Shown here in pieces: positions 41,946 to 50,004 of a DNA stretch of 64,000 bases. The notes below the pieces were generated by a model that did no database searches, was not told the DNA's origin, and saw only the letters and a program-made list of their open reading frames with translations. This stretch comes from Actinomycetales bacterium. GTDB lineage: Bacteria > Actinomycetota > Actinomycetes > Actinomycetales > Microbacteriaceae. Where the stretch lies: positions 62,001 through 126,000 of the forward strand of contig JAFKEN010000007.1 of assembly GCA_017308515.1 (NCBI GenBank). The letters run 5' to 3'. Position numbers and translations under genes: made by a program. The first letter of the stretch is position 1; each line of letters opens with the position of its first letter.

Positions 41946-43139
41946 TCAGCGCCGCAGCGTCACTGCGAGCGCCTCCGCGAGGTCGCCGCGACCGGCCACC
42001 TCGACCGCGTCGAGGCCCTGCCAGGCCGCCATGCGGTGCAGCTCCGGTGCGATCCGCTCGGCGACGTCGGCGGGGGCGTACGGCTCGCGCCACGCGGACT
42101 GCACGCGCAGCACGCCCGCCTGGCGGTCGTTCTTGAGGTCGACCCGCGCGGCGATCGCCTCGTCGACGAGCACCGGCAGCGTGTAGTAGCCGTACACCCG
42201 CTTCGGCGCGGGGGTGTAGATCTCGATCCGGTAGTGGAAGTCGAACAGGCGCAGCGCCCGCTCGCGCTCCCAGACGACGGGGTCGAAGGGCGACAGCAGG
42301 GCGACCCCCTCGATGCGGCGGGGGATGCGCGCTTCGGGGGCCATCCACGTCGCCCCCCAGCCCGGAACGCTCACCCGCCGCACCCGGCCCTGCTCCTCGA
42401 GCACCGTCAGCGCCGCGCGCGTATCGGCCTGCGCGAGCCGGAAGTAGTCGGCGAGGTCGCGCAGCGTGCCGATGCCGTGCGCATGCACGGCGCGCTCCAC
42501 GAGAGCGCGGATCGCCTCCTCCCGCGCGACCTCGGTGTCGAGCAGGGCGGGCGGCAGCACCTGCTCGGGGAGCGCGTAGACGCGCTCGAACCCTCGGCGG
42601 CCGGCCGTCACCAGCTCGCCCATGAGGAACATGCGCTCGAGGGCCTCCTTGACGTCGTCCCAGTCCCACCAGGGGCCGCGGGCCCGCGCCGTCTCGCGCT
42701 CGAACTCGCTCGCGGCGCGCGGGCCCTCGGCCGCGAGCTCGGCGCGGATGCGCGCCATCGTCGGCGCGAGCGCCTCCAGCCGCCCGGGGTGCCGGGCCGG
42801 GAAGCGCACGTCGCGGAACCAGTCCATCTGCCAGCGCCACAGCGGGAGATCGTCGCGCGCGATGATCGCGGCGACGTGCGCCCAGTACTCGAGGTACGGC
42901 GCCTTCGGCCGCAGCGTCAACCGGTCGAGCAGCGTCTTGTCGTAGCCGCCCAGGCGCGCGAAGACCGGCAGGTAGTGGCTGCGCTCGAGCACGTTGACCG
43001 AGTCGATCTGCAGCAGCCGGATCCGCTCGAGCAGCAGGTTGAGCTGGCGCGTGCCGACCGTCGCGGGCCGCGGGCGGCCGAAGCCCTGCGCCGCGAGGGC
43101 CACGCGCCGGGCCGCGGCGGGGGAGAGCGAGTCCGGCAC
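41946..43139 (-). CDS. YcaQ/AlkX-type winged-helix DNA glycosylase (interstrand crosslink repair)
   Basis: 397 residues of the HTH_42 family. Seen: LLERIRLLQIDSVNVLERSHYLPVFARLGGYD, where QID is the catalytic motif of YcaQ, RPKAPYLEYWAHVAAI, GWGATWMAPEARIP, LLSPFDPVVWERERALRLFDFHYRIEIYTPAPKRVYGYYTLPVLV. YcaQ unhooks nitrogen-mustard-type crosslinks. GTG with TAGGGT 8 nt upstream. A second, distinct family member lies at 51823. Confidence 0.9.
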   Translation of the reverse strand: MPDSLSPAAARRVALAAQGFGRPRPATVGTRQLNLLLERIRLLQIDSVNVLERSHYLPVFARLGGYDKTLLDRLTLRPKAPYLEYWAHVAAIIARDDLPLWRWQMDWFRDVRFPARHPGRLEALAPTMARIRAELAAEGPRAASEFERETARARGPWWDWDDVKEALERMFLMGELVTAGRRGFERVYALPEQVLPPALLDTEVAREEAIRALVERAVHAHGIGTLRDLADYFRLAQADTRAALTVLEEQGRVRRVSVPGWGATWMAPEARIPRRIEGVALLSPFDPVVWERERALRLFDFHYRIEIYTPAPKRVYGYYTLPVLVDEAIAARVDLKNDRQAGVLRVQSAWREPYAPADVAERIAPELHRMAAWQGLDAVEVAGRGDLAEALAVTLRR

Positions 43140-43147
43140 GGGATCCG

Positions 43148-43153
43148 ACCCTA
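43148..43153 (-). promoter_or_regulatory. -10 box TAGGGT for the ycaQ-like gene
   Basis: Ends 8 nt before the GTG at 43139; no ribosome site. Confidence 0.45.
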
Positions 43154-43197
43154 GCGAGAGCCCACGACGGCGCGGCCGGCGGGCGGGGGCCCGCGCC

Positions 43198-43203
43198 TAG
43201 ACT
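43198..43203 (+). promoter_or_regulatory. -10 box TAGACT, leaderless start of AI-2E transporter gene
   Basis: Six nt (GGTCGG) before the GTG at 43210, 45 bp from the divergent ycaQ -10 box. Confidence 0.65.
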
Positions 43204-43209
43204 GGTCGG

Positions 43210-44409
43210 GTGAAGCCCAGCCCGTTCGCCCGGCGCCGCGCCGACGCGCGCGAGCAGGCGCTGCGCGGGTTCTCCTCCGACGCGAGCGAGGCGGTCTCGC
43301 CGGGGATGCGCGTGGCCGCGGCCTGGTCGTGGCGCATCCTCGTCGTCGCGGCGGTCGTCGCCCTCGTCGGCTTCCTCATCGTGCAGCTACGGGATATCGC
43401 GGTGCCCTTCTTCGTCGCGGTGCTGCTCGCGGCCCTCTTCGTGCCGCTCAAGAACCTGCTCGTGCGCCACGGCTGGCCGCGCGGCCTCGCGGTCGCCCTG
43501 TGCATGGTGCTGCTCGTCGCGATCGTGGGCGGGCTCGTCACCCTCGTCGTCTTCCAGGTGCGCGGCGAGCTGCCCTCGCTGCAGCGGCAGGCCGACATCA
43601 AGTACCACGAGCTGCTGACCTGGCTGCAGGGCCCGCCCTTCGAACTCAGCGCCAAGGACATCGACGGCTACCTCGGGCAGATCTGGACGGCGATCCAGGC
43701 GGATCTGGGATCGGTGCTCTCCGGAGCGCTGTCGGTCGGCACCACCGCCGGCCACGTCCTCACCGGTGCGCTGCTCGTGCTGTTCTCGCTCATCTTCCTG
43801 CTGCTCGACGGCGGTCGGATCTGGGCGTGGGTGACCGGCCTGTTCCCCACCCGCGCGCGCGCCGCGATCCGCGGTGCGGGTGCCGTCGGCTGGGGCGGGC
43901 TCAGCTCGTTCGTGCGCGTGCAGGTGTTCGTCGCCGCCGTCGACGCGGTCGGCATCGGGCTCGGCGCCGCCATCCTCGGCGGGGTCGGCCAGTGGGCCGG
44001 CTGGTGGCAGACCGGATTCCCGCTCGTGATCCCGATCGCCGTGATCGTCTTCCTCGCCTCCTTCGTGCCCTTCGTGGGCGCGATCGTGTCGGGGGCGATC
44101 GCGGTGCTCGTCGCCCTCGGCTACTACGGGGTCGTGCCCGCGATCGTGATGCTGGGCATCGTGATCCTCGTGCAGCAGCTCGAGGCCCACGTGCTGCAAC
44201 CCTTCGTCATCGGGTCGGCCGTGCGCGTGCATCCGCTCGCGATCGTGCTCTCGGTCGCGGCGGGCGGGTTCGTCGCCGGGATCGCCGGCACCCTGTTCGC
44301 GGTCCCGCTCGCGGTGGTGCTGAGCCGGATGATCGGCTACCTCGTGCGCCAGGACTGGCGCCACGGCGACGCGGCCGCTCCCGCGGCGCCCCGCGGAGGG
44401 GATCGATGA
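43210..44409 (+). CDS. AI-2E family transporter/permease
   Basis: 399 residues, about 8 membrane segments in the usual 2 + large loop + rest pattern: first pair at about 42-75 and 88-118, an extracytoplasmic amphipathic loop (QVRGELPSLQRQADIKYHELLTWLQ), then WAGWWQTGFPLVIPIAVIVFLASFVPFVGAIVSGAIAVLVALGYYG (family signature with P-x-x-G) and QQLEAHVLQPFVIGSAVRVHPLAIVLSV. Substrate unknown; members include TqsA-like exporters and Na+/H+ antiporters. ATGA overlap with the threonine ammonia-lyase gene. Confidence 0.92.
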   Translation: MKPSPFARRRADAREQALRGFSSDASEAVSPGMRVAAAWSWRILVVAAVVALVGFLIVQLRDIAVPFFVAVLLAALFVPLKNLLVRHGWPRGLAVALCMVLLVAIVGGLVTLVVFQVRGELPSLQRQADIKYHELLTWLQGPPFELSAKDIDGYLGQIWTAIQADLGSVLSGALSVGTTAGHVLTGALLVLFSLIFLLLDGGRIWAWVTGLFPTRARAAIRGAGAVGWGGLSSFVRVQVFVAAVDAVGIGLGAAILGGVGQWAGWWQTGFPLVIPIAVIVFLASFVPFVGAIVSGAIAVLVALGYYGVVPAIVMLGIVILVQQLEAHVLQPFVIGSAVRVHPLAIVLSVAAGGFVAGIAGTLFAVPLAVVLSRMIGYLVRQDWRHGDAAAPAAPRGGDR

Positions 44410-45683
44410 GCCGCGAGGTCGCGACCCGTCCGGGGCCGACCCTCGAGGAGATCCGCCGGGTCGCCGCCGAGCTCGCGGCCCACGTCGATCGCACCCCCAT
44501 GGAGCGCTCGCGCTTCCTGGGCGGCATCGTCGGCCACGAGGTGCACCTGAAGGCCGAGAACCTGCAGCGCACCGGCTCCTACAAGATCCGCGGCGCGACC
44601 GCGCGCCTCGCCCGCCTCACCCCCGAGGAGCGCGCCCGCGGGGTCGTCGCCGCCTCCGCCGGCAACCACGCCCAGGGGGTCGCGCTGGCCGCGCGCGAGC
44701 TGGGGATCCCCGCGACGATCTTCATGCCCGTCGGCGTCGCCCTGCCCAAGCTGCAGGCGACGCGCGGCTACGGGGCCGACGTGGTGCTCACCGGCGACGT
44801 CGTCGACGAGACCCTGCGCGCCGCCGCCGAGTTCTCGCAGCGCACCGGCGCGGTGCTGATCCCGCCCTTCGACCACCACGACGTCGTCGCCGGCCAGGCC
44901 TCGGTCGCCCTCGAGATCCTCGAGCAGGTGCCCGAGGTGCGCAACGTCGTCGTGCCGATGGGCGGCGGCGGACTCGTCGCCGGAATCGCGACCGCCTTCG
45001 CCCAGCTGGAACCCGAGCTGGGGCGGCGGGTGCGGGTGATCGCGGTGCAGGCCGAGCACGCCGCCTCCTTCGCCGCCGCTCTCGAGAGCGGGGAGCCGGT
45101 GTCGGTGACGACGGCGCCGACGATCGCCGACGGCATCCACGTCGGGCGCACCGGGGCGCTGCCGTTCGAGATCCTCCGCGACACCGTCGCGGGCCACGTC
45201 GAGGTGCCCGACGACGAGACCGCCGAGGCCCTCGTGCTGCTGATGGAGCGCGCCAAGCTCGTCGTCGAGCCCGCCGGCGCCGTCGGCGTCGCGGCCGCGA
45301 TCGCCGGGCGGCTCGACGGCATGCTCGACCCCGAGGGGCCGACGGTCTTCGTGCTGAGCGGCGGCAACGTCGACCCGATGGTGCTCGAGCGGGTGGTGAG
45401 CCGCGGTCTGCTGGCGGCGGGCCGCTATCTCGTCGTGACCATCCCGCTGCCCGACCGGCCCGGCCAGCTCAAGGCGATCGCCGGGATCATCGCCGACGCG
45501 AACGCGAACGTCGTCGAGGTGCTGCACACCCGCCACGGGCTCGGCCTGCAGATCAGCGAGGTCGAGATCGAGATCCACATGGAGACCCGCGGCGAGGAGC
45601 ACGCCGACGCGGTGCTGCAGGCGCTGCGTGAGGCGGGCTACCGCCCGCGGGTCGGGCGCGCCGAGGCGGCTCAGCCCGCGTAG
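44406..45683 (+). CDS. ilvA: Threonine ammonia-lyase with ACT domain
   Basis: Deaminates threonine to 2-oxobutanoate. 425 residues. Seen: RTGSYKIRGA with PLP lysine K60, AASAGNHAQGVAL, PMGGGGLVAGIATAF (phosphate loop), and a C-terminal ACT domain (about 340-412: TIPLPDRPGQLKAIAGIIADANANVVEVLHTR). This length and single ACT domain match the catabolic-like TdcB/short IlvA form, not the two-domain biosynthetic enzyme. Translationally coupled to the AI-2E transporter. Its 3' end overlaps convergent greA by 13 bp. Confidence 0.93.
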   Translation: MSREVATRPGPTLEEIRRVAAELAAHVDRTPMERSRFLGGIVGHEVHLKAENLQRTGSYKIRGATARLARLTPEERARGVVAASAGNHAQGVALAARELGIPATIFMPVGVALPKLQATRGYGADVVLTGDVVDETLRAAAEFSQRTGAVLIPPFDHHDVVAGQASVALEILEQVPEVRNVVVPMGGGGLVAGIATAFAQLEPELGRRVRVIAVQAEHAASFAAALESGEPVSVTTAPTIADGIHVGRTGALPFEILRDTVAGHVEVPDDETAEALVLLMERAKLVVEPAGAVGVAAAIAGRLDGMLDPEGPTVFVLSGGNVDPMVLERVVSRGLLAAGRYLVVTIPLPDRPGQLKAIAGIIADANANVVEVLHTRHGLGLQISEVEIEIHMETRGEEHADAVLQALREAGYRPRVGRAEAAQPA

Positions 45684-46150
45684 GTCTCGACCTTCAGCAC
45701 CTCGACCGTGACGTCTTTGCCGTTGGGCGCGGTGTAGGTCGCCGACTGCCCCGGCTCGAGGCCGAGGATCGCCTGCCCGAGCGGGCTCGACGTCGGGTAG
45801 ACCTCGAGGTCGTCGGCCGCGATCTCGCGGCTGCCCAGGAGGAATCGGGTCTCGTCGCCGAAGAGCTTCGCGGTCACGACCGAGCCCGGCTCGACCTTGC
45901 CGCTCGAGGGCGCCTCGCCGACGGTGGCGGTGCGCAGCAGCTGGGTGAGCTGGCGGATGCGGGCCTCGATCTTGCCCTGCTCGTCCTTCGCGGCGTGGTA
46001 GCCGCCGTTCTCCTTGAGGTCGCCCTCCGCGCGCGCGGCCTCGATGCGCTTGGCGATCTCGGCACGGCCGGGCCCGCTCAGCTGCTCGAGCTCGGCGCTC
46101 AGGCGGTCGAACGACTCCTGGGTGAGCCAGGTGGTGCTCGCGTCGGTCAT
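45671..46150 (-). CDS. greA: Transcription elongation factor GreA
   Basis: Stimulates RNA cleavage by backtracked RNA polymerase. 159 residues. N-terminal coiled coil with the acidic tip EGDLKENGGYHAAKDEQGKIEARI (Asp/Glu pair), C-terminal FKBP-like domain [54 protein letters not shown] precedes the ATG. Next to DUF4307 as in mycobacteria. Confidence 0.96.
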   Translation of the reverse strand: MTDASTTWLTQESFDRLSAELEQLSGPGRAEIAKRIEAARAEGDLKENGGYHAAKDEQGKIEARIRQLTQLLRTATVGEAPSSGKVEPGSVVTAKLFGDETRFLLGSREIAADDLEVYPTSSPLGQAILGLEPGQSATYTAPNGKDVTVEVLKVETYAG

Positions 46151-46228
46151 CGTCGCTCCCTCGTCGGACGGTGCCCCTCACAACAAACAGAGACCGGCCG
46201 TCGGCCGGTCTCGCGGGGTCGCACAAGG

Positions 46229-46624
46229 TTAGGTCAGGCGGCAGTGGTTGATCAAGCCGACGACCGGGGTGCCCGTGGTGCGCAGCGCGACCTCGAGCGT
46301 GCGGGTGACCGTGTCGGAGGGAGGCAGCTCGACGCTCTTCCAGCCGACGATCGCGCCGGTGGCGTCGTCGGCCTCGAACACGCAGGTCATCGCCGAGCCG
46401 GGCGGGGCGCTCACGCTCGCGCGGACCGTCACCCCGCGGTCCGTGACGTCGCGGAAGCCGAGATCCTGCGTCTGCACCGCCGGACCGCCCGCGAGCGGGC
46501 CGACGGTGACGAGCCACACCACGGTCGCGACGACGAGGAGCACGAGGCCGCCGATCACGGCGAGGCGGGTGCGGCGGCGGCGCGCGGGTGTGCGGCCGTA
46601 GCGCACGTCGAGCGACGCGCTCAT
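46229..46624 (-). CDS. DUF4307 membrane protein
   Basis: 131 residues. Basic N-terminus (RYGRTPARRRRTRLAV), one membrane segment (VIGGLVLLVVATVVWLVTVGPL), and an outside beta-rich domain (DLGFRDVTDRGVTVRASVSAPPGSAMTCVFEADD...VGLINHCRL, two Cys). Conserved in actinobacteria beside greA; function unknown. GGGAGGTG precedes the ATG; a TAGCCT -10 box lies at 46656-46661. Confidence 0.9.
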   Translation of the reverse strand: MSASLDVRYGRTPARRRRTRLAVIGGLVLLVVATVVWLVTVGPLAGGPAVQTQDLGFRDVTDRGVTVRASVSAPPGSAMTCVFEADDATGAIVGWKSVELPPSDTVTRTLEVALRTTGTPVVGLINHCRLT

Positions 46625-46643
46625 CGTGCACCTCCCGCGCGAT

Positions 46644-46661
46644 TAGGCTGGAACCAGGCTA
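46644..46661. promoter_or_regulatory. Symmetric divergent promoter (DUF4307 / small membrane protein)
   Basis: The 18-bp near-palindrome TAGGCTGGAACCAGGCTA carries a rightward -10 box TAGGCT (46644-46649) and a leftward one TAGCCT (46661-46656). Each would start transcription inside or at the edge of the other, so the two mRNAs should overlap by a few bases and compete. Confidence 0.6.
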
Positions 46662-46680
46662 CGCGCACGACGGAGGACCC

Positions 46681-46926
46681 GTGATCTGGACCCTGATGAT
46701 GCTGGCGGGCGCCGATCCGACCCCCGTGCCGATCCCCGGCGATCCCGCCGACACGGCCGAGGGCAACGGGCCGGGGGTCTGGGGCTTCGTCGTGACGGCC
46801 TTCGTCGCGGTCGTCGTGATCCTGCTCGTCATCGACATGGTGCGGCGGATGCGCCGCGTGCGCTACCGCGACGAGGTGCGGGCCGAGCTCGACGCCGAGC
46901 AGGCGGGGCGCGACGCCGGGCGCTGA
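46681..46926 (+). CDS. Small single-pass membrane protein (mca-linked family)
   Basis: 81 residues: short proline-rich outside part, one membrane segment (GVWGFVVTAFVAVVVILLVIDMV), basic then acidic cytosolic tail (RRMRRVRYRDEVRAELDAEQAGRDA). CGGAGGA precedes the GTG. In mycobacteria a similar small gene lies between mca and hemolysin III; mca (mycothiol conjugate amidase) is absent from that spot here. Function unknown. Confidence 0.8.
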   Translation: MIWTLMMLAGADPTPVPIPGDPADTAEGNGPGVWGFVVTAFVAVVVILLVIDMVRRMRRVRYRDEVRAELDAEQAGRDAGR

Positions 46927-46938
46927 GACTCGCCACGG

Positions 46939-46966
46939 CCCCCGGCCGCCGACCCCCGGCCGCCGA
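46939..46966 (+). repeat. 14-bp tandem direct repeat, two copies
   Basis: CCCCCGGCCGCCGA at 46939-46952 and 46953-46966, identical, in the gap between convergent genes. Probably replication slippage; no coding role seen. Confidence 0.8.
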
Positions 46967-47007
46967 CCATGGGCGCGGGGCGCACGCCGCCGCGTCGCCC
47001 GCGGTCG

Positions 47008-47799
47008 CTACGCGACCGGGTGCAGCACGATCAGCAGGATCGCCGTCCAGTGGCACAGGAACGCGATCACCGTGCACGAGTGGAACAGCTCGTGGAAGCC
47101 GAAGACGCCGGGCACCGGGTTGGGGCGCTTGAGGCCGTAGAACACGGCACCCACGGTGTAGGCGACGCCGCCGACGAGCACGAGCACCATCATCGCGACG
47201 TTCGCCTGCACGAGGTCGACGATGTAGAGCATCGCCGCCCAGCCCAGCAGCACGTACAGCGGCACGTAGAGCCAGCGCGGGGCCTTGAGCCAGAAGATGC
47301 GGAAGGCGATGCCCAGCAGCGCCCCGCCCCAGATGATCGACAGCAGGATCACGCTCTTCGGGAACACGAGGGCGTTCACCGCGAGCGGCGTGTAGGTGCC
47401 CGCGATCAGCAGGAAGATGTTCGAGTGGTCGAGCCGGCGGAACACCGCCTTGACCTTCGGGCTCCAGTTGATGCGGTGGTAGGTCGCCGAGACGCCGAAC
47501 AGCAGCAGCGAGCTGGCCATGAAGACCGCGGCGCTCGCCTTCGCCGCACCGCCGTCGGCGAGCACGATGAGCACGACACCGAGGGCGATCGCGAGCGGGA
47601 AGGTGGCCGCGTGGATCCAGCCGCGCCACAGCGGCTTGACCTCGGCCCCCGCCTGCTCGGCGGCGTGGTGCTCGAGCTCGTCCTCGAGGAGGGGGATGTT
47701 GGGCAGCTCGGCGCCCGGCTCGACCTCCGCGGCCTGCTCGGGACCGGTCGCGGCGACCCGGTCGCGGCGGGCGGGGCTTCCGGCGCGCGCAGCGTTCAC
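47008..47799 (-). CDS. Hemolysin III/TrhA (PAQR-like) membrane protein
   Basis: 263 residues, seven membrane segments after an acidic N-terminal region (about 1-55). Seen: LFGVSATYHRINWSPKVKAVFRRLDHSNIFLLIAGTYTPLAV (family Y-H...R..DH..I..LIAGTYTP) and GFHELFHSCTVIAFLCHW (C-terminal HExFH). These His/Asp residues bind zinc in the PAQR fold. Despite the name it is not shown to be a toxin; a role in membrane homeostasis is likely. GTG with TAGCCT 6 nt upstream. Confidence 0.92.
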   Translation of the reverse strand: MNAARAGSPARRDRVAATGPEQAAEVEPGAELPNIPLLEDELEHHAAEQAGAEVKPLWRGWIHAATFPLAIALGVVLIVLADGGAAKASAAVFMASSLLLFGVSATYHRINWSPKVKAVFRRLDHSNIFLLIAGTYTPLAVNALVFPKSVILLSIIWGGALLGIAFRIFWLKAPRWLYVPLYVLLGWAAMLYIVDLVQANVAMMVLVLVGGVAYTVGAVFYGLKRPNPVPGVFGFHELFHSCTVIAFLCHWTAILLIVLHPVA

Positions 47800-47805
47800 C
47801 CGGCC

Positions 47806-47811
47806 AGGCTA
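47806..47811 (-). promoter_or_regulatory. -10 box TAGCCT, leaderless start of hemolysin III gene
   Basis: Six nt before the GTG at 47799; 34 bp from the divergent cis-prenyltransferase -10 box. Confidence 0.65.
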
Positions 47812-47845
47812 CGGGCCGCATCCAGGGCGCTGTCTGGGAGCGGAA

Positions 47846-47851
47846 TAACCT
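47846..47851 (+). promoter_or_regulatory. -10 box TAACCT, leaderless start of cis-prenyltransferase gene
   Basis: Six nt before the GTG at 47858. Confidence 0.65.
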
Positions 47852-47857
47852 TGTCGC

Positions 47858-48643
47858 GTGCGTGAACGGAGGCGAGCCGGCGAGCGGGGGATCCTGTACG
47901 GTCTCTACTCCGCGCGCCTGCGCCGCATGCTCCTCGGCGGCCCGCTGCCGCACCACGTCGGCATGATCATCGACGGCAACCGGCGCTGGGCCCGCGAGCG
48001 CGCGCTCGAGACCGCCGCGCACGGCCATCGCGCGGGGGCCGAGAAGATGCGCGAGTTCCTCGAGTGGTGCGACGAGCTCGGCATCCAGGTCGTCACGCTC
48101 TACCTGCTGTCGACCGACAACCTCTCCGGGCGGGAGGATGCGGAGCTCGCCGAGCTGTTCGGCATCATCGCCGACCTCGCCGAGTCGCTCGCCGGTCAGG
48201 GCGACTGGCGCATCCAGCACGTCGGCACGAGCGAGGGCCTGCCCGAACGGCTCGCCGAGGCGCTCGCGGCCGCTCAGCGCACCACGGCGCGCAATCCCGG
48301 TCTGCACGTCAACCTCGCGGTCGGCTACGGCGGCCGGCGGGAGATCGCGGATGCGATGCGCAGCATCCTGCGCGAACACGGCAGCGCGGGCGGCGACCTC
48401 GACGAGCTCGCCTCGCTGCTGACGCCCGAGCTGATCGGTCAGCACCTCTACACGCAGGGCCAGCCCGATCCCGATCTCATCGTGCGCACCTCGGGCGAGC
48501 AGCGCCTCTCCGACTTCATGCTCTGGCAGAGCGCGCACAGCGAGTTCTACTTCGTCGAGGCCCTCGGGCCCGACCTGCGCGAGGTCGACTTCCTGCGCGC
48601 GCTGCGCGCCTACGCCTCGCGCCACCGGCGTTTCGGCCAATAG
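47858..48643 (+). CDS. uppS: cis-prenyltransferase (isoprenyl transferase), Z-FPP synthase-like
   Basis: 261 residues. Seen: GMIIDGNRRWARERALE (D39, catalytic), LYLLSTDNL, NLAVGYGGRREIADA, PDPDLIVRTSGEQRLSDFMLWQSAHSEFYFVEALGPDLREVDFLRALR. Condenses isopentenyl diphosphate in cis. Overall pattern, N-terminal YGLYSARLRR and position beside hemolysin III match mycobacterial Rv1086, which makes short Z,E-farnesyl diphosphate, rather than the long-chain synthase; the product length cannot be read from sequence. Confidence 0.92.
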   Translation: MRERRRAGERGILYGLYSARLRRMLLGGPLPHHVGMIIDGNRRWARERALETAAHGHRAGAEKMREFLEWCDELGIQVVTLYLLSTDNLSGREDAELAELFGIIADLAESLAGQGDWRIQHVGTSEGLPERLAEALAAAQRTTARNPGLHVNLAVGYGGRREIADAMRSILREHGSAGGDLDELASLLTPELIGQHLYTQGQPDPDLIVRTSGEQRLSDFMLWQSAHSEFYFVEALGPDLREVDFLRALRAYASRHRRFGQ

Positions 48644-48692
48644 CCTCACTCGGGCAGAATCGACGGGGCTCGTCGAGCCACCGAGGGGGACC

Positions 48693-49817
48693 ATGCTGAT
48701 CGAGGAGTACGCCGCTCGCTTCGAGGAGGAGCCGGGCTATCTGAACTTCGCCTCCCGCGGGCCGATCGGCCGAGCGGTGCAGGAGGAGATCGCGGGCTTC
48801 GCCGCGACCCTCGCGCGGGCCCGGTTCGGCTCGTTCGCGGCGCTCCCGCAGCAGAGCGCGCGGCTCGGCGCCGCGGTCGAGGCGCTCACCGGCCTGCCCG
48901 CGGAGGGGGTCGTGTGGCAGCCGAGCACCTCCCAGGGCCTCATGCAGGTGCTGTTCGGCCTGCGCGGCACGGTCGCGGCCTCGCCCGACGAGTTCCCCTC
49001 GATCGGCTTCGCGATCCAGCGGGCCGCCGACGCGCGCGGCCTCGTGACGCCGCGCTGGATCACGCCCGACCACGGTCGCGTGACCCCCGGCACCCTGCGG
49101 GGTCAGCTCGACGGCGTCGACGCCGTGGTCGTGAGCCTCGTCGACTACCGCACCGGGTTCGTCGCCGACCTCGAGGGGATCCGCCAGGTCATCGGCGACC
49201 GGCTGCTGATCGTCGACGCGAACCAGGGCTTCGGCGTGGTCGAGGCGCCCTACGCGCTCGCCGACGTCGTGGCCGCCGCGGGCGCCAAGTGGCCGCGGGC
49301 CGGCAACGGCACCGCGATGCTCGCCCTCGGCCCGCGCGCGCTCGAGTGCGTCGAGCCGGTCTGGTCGGGGTGGAACGCGAGCGAGCTGCCCGAGGAGGAG
49401 ATGCCGATGGGCGAGGTGCTCCCGCCGGCGTCCGGCGCGCGCGCATTCCAGATCTCGGGCGCCGACCCGATGGCGCAGGCCCGCTTCGCGGTCGCGCTCG
49501 AGGAGATGGCCGAGGTCGGCGTGGCCGCGATCCAGGAGGCGATCCTCGAGCGTGCGACCCGCATCATCGACCTCGCCGACGAGTACGCGATCCCGGTCGT
49601 CTCGCCGCGCGCGGTCGGCGAGCGGGCCGGCATCGTCGTCGTGCGGCCCGAGCCCGAGCAGCTGAGCGCGCTCGCCGCGGTGCTCCACAACCACGGCGTC
49701 TCGGCCACGGTGCGCGCCGGGGAGGTGCGGCTGGCCCCGCACGCCTCGACCGACGACGAGACCCTCGCGATGCTGCAGGCGGCGTTCCTGTCGTTCGCCA
49801 CGACCGTCGCGAACTGA
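48693..49817 (+). CDS. Class V aminotransferase-like PLP enzyme
   Basis: 374 residues, fold-type I PLP enzyme of the cysteine desulfurase/kynureninase/isopenicillin-epimerase group. Seen: YLNFASRGPIGRAVQEEI, PSTSQGLMQVLFGL (PLP phosphate region), VVSLVDYRTGFVADL, LIVDANQGFGVVEAPY (Asp binding PLP), AAGAKWPRAGNGTAMLAL (PLP Lys). ATG with GAGGGGGA upstream. Reaction and substrate unknown; no partner gene adjacent. Confidence 0.87.
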   Translation: MLIEEYAARFEEEPGYLNFASRGPIGRAVQEEIAGFAATLARARFGSFAALPQQSARLGAAVEALTGLPAEGVVWQPSTSQGLMQVLFGLRGTVAASPDEFPSIGFAIQRAADARGLVTPRWITPDHGRVTPGTLRGQLDGVDAVVVSLVDYRTGFVADLEGIRQVIGDRLLIVDANQGFGVVEAPYALADVVAAAGAKWPRAGNGTAMLALGPRALECVEPVWSGWNASELPEEEMPMGEVLPPASGARAFQISGADPMAQARFAVALEEMAEVGVAAIQEAILERATRIIDLADEYAIPVVSPRAVGERAGIVVVRPEPEQLSALAAVLHNHGVSATVRAGEVRLAPHASTDDETLAMLQAAFLSFATTVAN

Positions 49818-49887
49818 GGCGCCGGAACTTCACGCGCGCGTAACGCGACACACCCTCGCCGCAACACGCGCGACACGTGCGCGGGCT

Positions 49888-49893
49888 TAGCGT
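49888..49893 (+). promoter_or_regulatory. -10 box TAGCGT for phoH
   Basis: Would give a leader of about 105 nt. The leader has a small hairpin CAGAC-ACGGC-GTCTG (49902-49916 region) and ends in AGGGAG (49994-49999). Confidence 0.4.
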
Positions 49894-50004
49894 CGGCTCT
49901 GTCAGACACGGCGTCTGTCCGGAACGGCCCTCGTTCGTTCCGCGATCCACCGGCCGTTCCGCCAGCCCCGCGAGGGCGCACCGCCCCGCGGAGAGGGAGT
50001 GGAT

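Noticed and set aside
47008-47799. Hemolysin III as a virulence toxin
   Set aside because: The sequence is a seven-helix PAQR-like membrane protein conserved in harmless actinobacteria; the name is historical.
49818-50004. Small antitoxin-like gene upstream of phoH as in mycobacteria
   Set aside because: No open frame with a start and ribosome site was found in this gap; only a -10-like box and a small hairpin are seen.
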